Positions 13,411-15,250 of a stretch of DNA of 15,250 bases are shown piece after piece. Within the stretch, counting starts at the first letter, position 1, and every line of letters begins with the position of its first letter. The notes beneath the pieces are model-generated. The model made no database searches and was not told the DNA's origin. It was given only the letters and a program-made list of their open reading frames with translations. Origin of the DNA: an uncultured Oscillospiraceae bacterium (GTDB taxonomy: Bacteria; Bacillota; Clostridia; Oscillospirales; Oscillospiraceae); assembly GCA_944385455.1 (NCBI GenBank), contig CALWXI010000068.1, forward strand, positions 1-15,250, written 5' to 3'. The position numbers were made by a program, and so were the translations under genes.

Positions 13411-15084
13411 TCAGAAGAGGCCGGTGATTCTGCCGTCCTCGTCCACGTCGATCTTCTCGGCGGCGGGGACCTTGGGCAGGCCCGGCATGGTCATGATGTC
13501 GCCGGTGAGGGCCACCAGGAATCCGGCGCCGGCGGAGACCTTCAGGTTCCGCACGGTGATGGTGAAGCCCTCGGGGGCGCCCAGCTTCGCGGCGTCGTCG
13601 GAGAAGGAGTACTGGGTCTTGGCCATGCAGATGGGGAGCTTGCCGAAGCCCAGGGCCTCCAGCTCCGCGGCCTGCTTCCGGGCGGCGGGGGTGAGGGTCA
13701 CGCCGTCGGCGCGGTAGATCCGGCGCGCGATGTCGGTGAGCTTTTTTTCGATGGGGTCCTCGGTGTCGTAGGCGAAGCGGAAATCGCCGGGCTGCTGGCA
13801 AAGCCGCACCACTTCCTCCGCCAGGGCGATGCCTCCCTGGCCGCCCTTGGCCCACACCTCGCTGAGGGCCACATTGACGCCCAGGGCGCGGCACTTGTCC
13901 TCCACCAGCCGCAGCTCGGCGGCGGTGTCGGTGGGGAAGGCGTTGACGGCCACCACGCAGGGCAGCCCATAGACCTTCGTGATGTTCTCCACGTGGCGCA
14001 GCAGGTTGGGAAGCCCCCTCTCCAGGGCTTCCAGGTTCTCGGTGTTCAGCTCCGCCTTGGGGACGCCGCCGTGGTTCTTCAGTGCCCGGACGGTGGCCAC
14101 CACCACCACGGCGCTGGGCCGCAGTCCCGCCAGGCGGCACTTGATGTCCAGGAATTTCTCCGCGCCCAGGTCCGCGCCGAAGCCCGCCTCGGTGACGGCG
14201 TAGTCCCCCAGCCGCAGCGCCATCCGGGTGGCCATGACGGAGTTGCAGCCGTGGGCGATGTTGGCGAAGGGACCGCCGTGGATGAAGGCGGGGGTGCCCT
14301 CCAGGGTCTGGACCAGGTTGGGCTTCAGGGCGTCCTTCAAAAGCGCCGCCATGGCGCCCTCGGCCTTGAGGTCGTGGGCGGTGACGGGACGGCCGTCGTA
14401 GGTGTAGGCCACCACCATCCGGCCCAGCCGGGCCTTGAGATCGGGGATGTCCGCCGCCAGGCAGAGGACGGCCATGACCTCGCTGGCCACGGTGATGTCG
14501 AATCCGTCCTCCCGGGGCACGCCCTGCATCCGGCCGCCCAGGCCGTCCACCACATTGCGCAGCTGCCGGTCGTTCATGTCCACGCAGCGCTTCCAGGTGA
14601 TGCGCTTGACGTCGACGCCTAAGGCGTTGCCCTGCTGGATGTGGTTGTCCAGCATGGCCGCCAGCAGGTTGTTGGCCGCGCCGATGGCGTGGAAGTCCCC
14701 GGTAAAGTGGAGGTTGATGTCCTCCATGGGCACCACCTGGGCGTGCCCGCCGCCGGCGGCGCCGCCCTTGACGCCGAACACCGGCCCCAGGGACGGCTCC
14801 CGCAATGCCACCAGGGTGTGCTTGCCCAGGCGGCGCATGGCGTCCGCCAGGCCCACGGTGGTGGTGGTCTTGCCCTCGCCGGCGGGAGTGGGGTTGATGG
14901 CGGTGACCAGGATCAGCTTGCCGTCACTCCGTGCGGATTCCCGCAGCAGACGGTAGTCCACCTTGGCCTTGTAGTTGCCGTAAAGCTCCAGGTACTGCTC
15001 GTCCACCCCGGCCACGGCGGCAATGTCCCGGATGGGCTTCATCACGCAGGACTGGGCGATCTCGATGTCGGAGAGAATCTTCAT
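13411..15084 (-). CDS. fhs: Formate--tetrahydrofolate ligase
   Basis: This 557-residue cytoplasmic enzyme, the normal length for the family, makes 10-formyltetrahydrofolate from formate, ATP and tetrahydrofolate. The product feeds purine synthesis and, in acetogenic clostridia, the methyl branch of the Wood-Ljungdahl pathway. The ATP-binding P-loop is at 66-75 (TPAGEGKTTT, Lys72). The family signature GVKGGAAGGG at 104-113 is followed by His114 where tyrosine is the usual residue. AQVVPMEDINLHFTGDFHAI and the second signature VATVRALKNHGG are intact, and the protein ends GLF. I chose the ATG at 15084 because GGAGG lies 8 bases before it. The frame stays open 19 codons further upstream, but that part would be leader and has no family match. 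Codon use is strongly GC-biased, consistent with high expression. Confidence 0.97.
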   Translation of the reverse strand: MKILSDIEIAQSCVMKPIRDIAAVAGVDEQYLELYGNYKAKVDYRLLRESARSDGKLILVTAINPTPAGEGKTTTTVGLADAMRRLGKHTLVALREPSLGPVFGVKGGAAGGGHAQVVPMEDINLHFTGDFHAIGAANNLLAAMLDNHIQQGNALGVDVKRITWKRCVDMNDRQLRNVVDGLGGRMQGVPREDGFDITVASEVMAVLCLAADIPDLKARLGRMVVAYTYDGRPVTAHDLKAEGAMAALLKDALKPNLVQTLEGTPAFIHGGPFANIAHGCNSVMATRMALRLGDYAVTEAGFGADLGAEKFLDIKCRLAGLRPSAVVVVATVRALKNHGGVPKAELNTENLEALERGLPNLLRHVENITKVYGLPCVVAVNAFPTDTAAELRLVEDKCRALGVNVALSEVWAKGGQGGIALAEEVVRLCQQPGDFRFAYDTEDPIEKKLTDIARRIYRADGVTLTPAARKQAAELEALGFGKLPICMAKTQYSFSDDAAKLGAPEGFTITVRNLKVSAGAGFLVALTGDIMTMPGLPKVPAAEKIDVDEDGRITGLF

Positions 15085-15105
15085 AAACGCGGCCTCCATG
15101 TTTTT

Positions 15106-15155
15106 GATGTTCCGGCTGCCCGGAAAGGTATTACTTCTCACGGAACATCACTATA
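15106..15155 (-). promoter_or_regulatory. Extended -10 promoter of fhs with an adjoining 9-bp inverted repeat
   Basis: On the minus strand TGATATAGT gives an extended -10 box (hexamer at plus 15150-15155). The -35 region 17 bases upstream (TTCCCT) is poor. Start would be near 15143, about 60 bases before the ATG. GATGTTCCG (15106-15114) and CGGAACATC (15141-15149) are perfect 9-bp inverted arms separated by 26 bases, one touching the -10 box and start site. This could be an operator or, if transcription starts a little earlier, a leader stem. I see no tetrahydrofolate riboswitch here. Confidence 0.5.
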
Positions 15156-15250
15156 TCACGAATCCCGGCGAAAGGGAAGGGGAAAATCCATAAGCGGTCT
15201 GCGGAGTTGCTTGCCTCTGGTATAAGCAAAACGAATCGTGAAGCGTAAAA
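15156..15250. other. Upstream region of fhs, no gene recognised
   Basis: This stretch runs to the window edge and holds no convincing coding frame. The only structure seen is TTGCTT (15207-15212) and AAGCAA (15224-15229), a 6-bp inverted repeat with an 11-base spacer. It may belong to the control region of a gene to the right. Confidence 0.3.

Noticed and set aside
10697..14140. A very long open frame on the minus strand across the PLP, M20 and fhs genes
   Set aside because: It is antisense to well-supported genes, is low-complexity in Arg/His/Gly, has no family motifs and arises from the GC-rich codon pattern.
15085..15141. Upstream ATG extending formate-tetrahydrofolate ligase by 19 residues
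   Set aside because: It has no ribosome binding site, overlaps the predicted leader, and would make the protein longer than the family norm.
15085..15250. Tetrahydrofolate riboswitch upstream of fhs
   Set aside because: I looked for its conserved core and stems and did not see them. The leader after the predicted start is only about 60 bases.
1..15250. CRISPR array, tRNA or rRNA genes, insertion sequences, integrase or attachment sites
   Set aside because: No regularly spaced repeats, cloverleaf-like segments, transposase or integrase motifs, or long terminal repeats were seen on either strand.

Overview
The window looks like chromosome from a GC-rich Clostridia member, most likely the Oscillospiraceae/Flavonifractor-like gut anaerobes. 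The support is indirect: strong AGGAGG-type ribosome binding sites, sigma-A promoters with consensus TTGACA boxes, GTG and TTG starts, Firmicutes-type glycolipid glycosyltransferases, a Bacillus-type pyruvate kinase with an extra C-terminal domain, and a formate-tetrahydrofolate ligase. There is no rRNA, tRNA, CRISPR array, transposase or phage gene. Gene density is high and no gene-free stretch exceeds 300 bases.

Layout, left to right. (1) 1-1278: the 5' end of an IlvD/Edd dehydratase gene (leftward, cut by the window edge) diverges from an HpcH/HpaI-type aldolase gene (rightward). Both have near-consensus promoters placed back to back, and a GC-rich heptamer occurs five times among and after them. 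(2) 1363-4365: a three-gene operon (GT4 glycosyltransferase, TVP38/VTT membrane protein, second GT4 glycosyltransferase) with its own promoter, a dyad over the promoter and start site, and a strong terminator. It is probably for membrane glycolipid assembly. (3) 4401-6283: a monocistronic pyruvate kinase gene with an AT-rich upstream element and a terminator shared with the converging next gene. (4) 6373-13261: an accessory catabolic locus. A DauR/YheO-like PAS-HTH regulator diverges from a six-gene operon: RidA-like protein, TRAP transporter (binding lipoprotein, small and large membrane subunits), a threonine-synthase-fold PLP enzyme with a zinc-ribbon-like N-terminus, and an M20 metallohydrolase. 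(5) 13292-15155: formate-tetrahydrofolate ligase on the minus strand, facing the catabolic operon, with a 20-bp hairpin terminator between them.

The most interesting part is region 4. The gene set reads as one pathway. An anionic N-substituted amino acid, or a dipeptide-like compound, would enter through the TRAP transporter and be hydrolysed by the M20 enzyme. The freed amino acid would be eliminated or deaminated by the PLP enzyme, and RidA would hydrolyse the reactive enamine/imine to a 2-keto acid. The regulator would sense the substrate. The substrate cannot be read from the sequence. The intergenic region between regulator and ridA carries a perfect 20-bp palindrome just after the predicted transcription start. 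A copy of its left half lies over the -35 box 41 bp upstream, suggesting a two-site operator. The codon choice of this locus is visibly less GC-biased than that of the aldolase, pyruvate kinase and formate-tetrahydrofolate ligase genes, which fits an accessory, possibly acquired, or less expressed locus.
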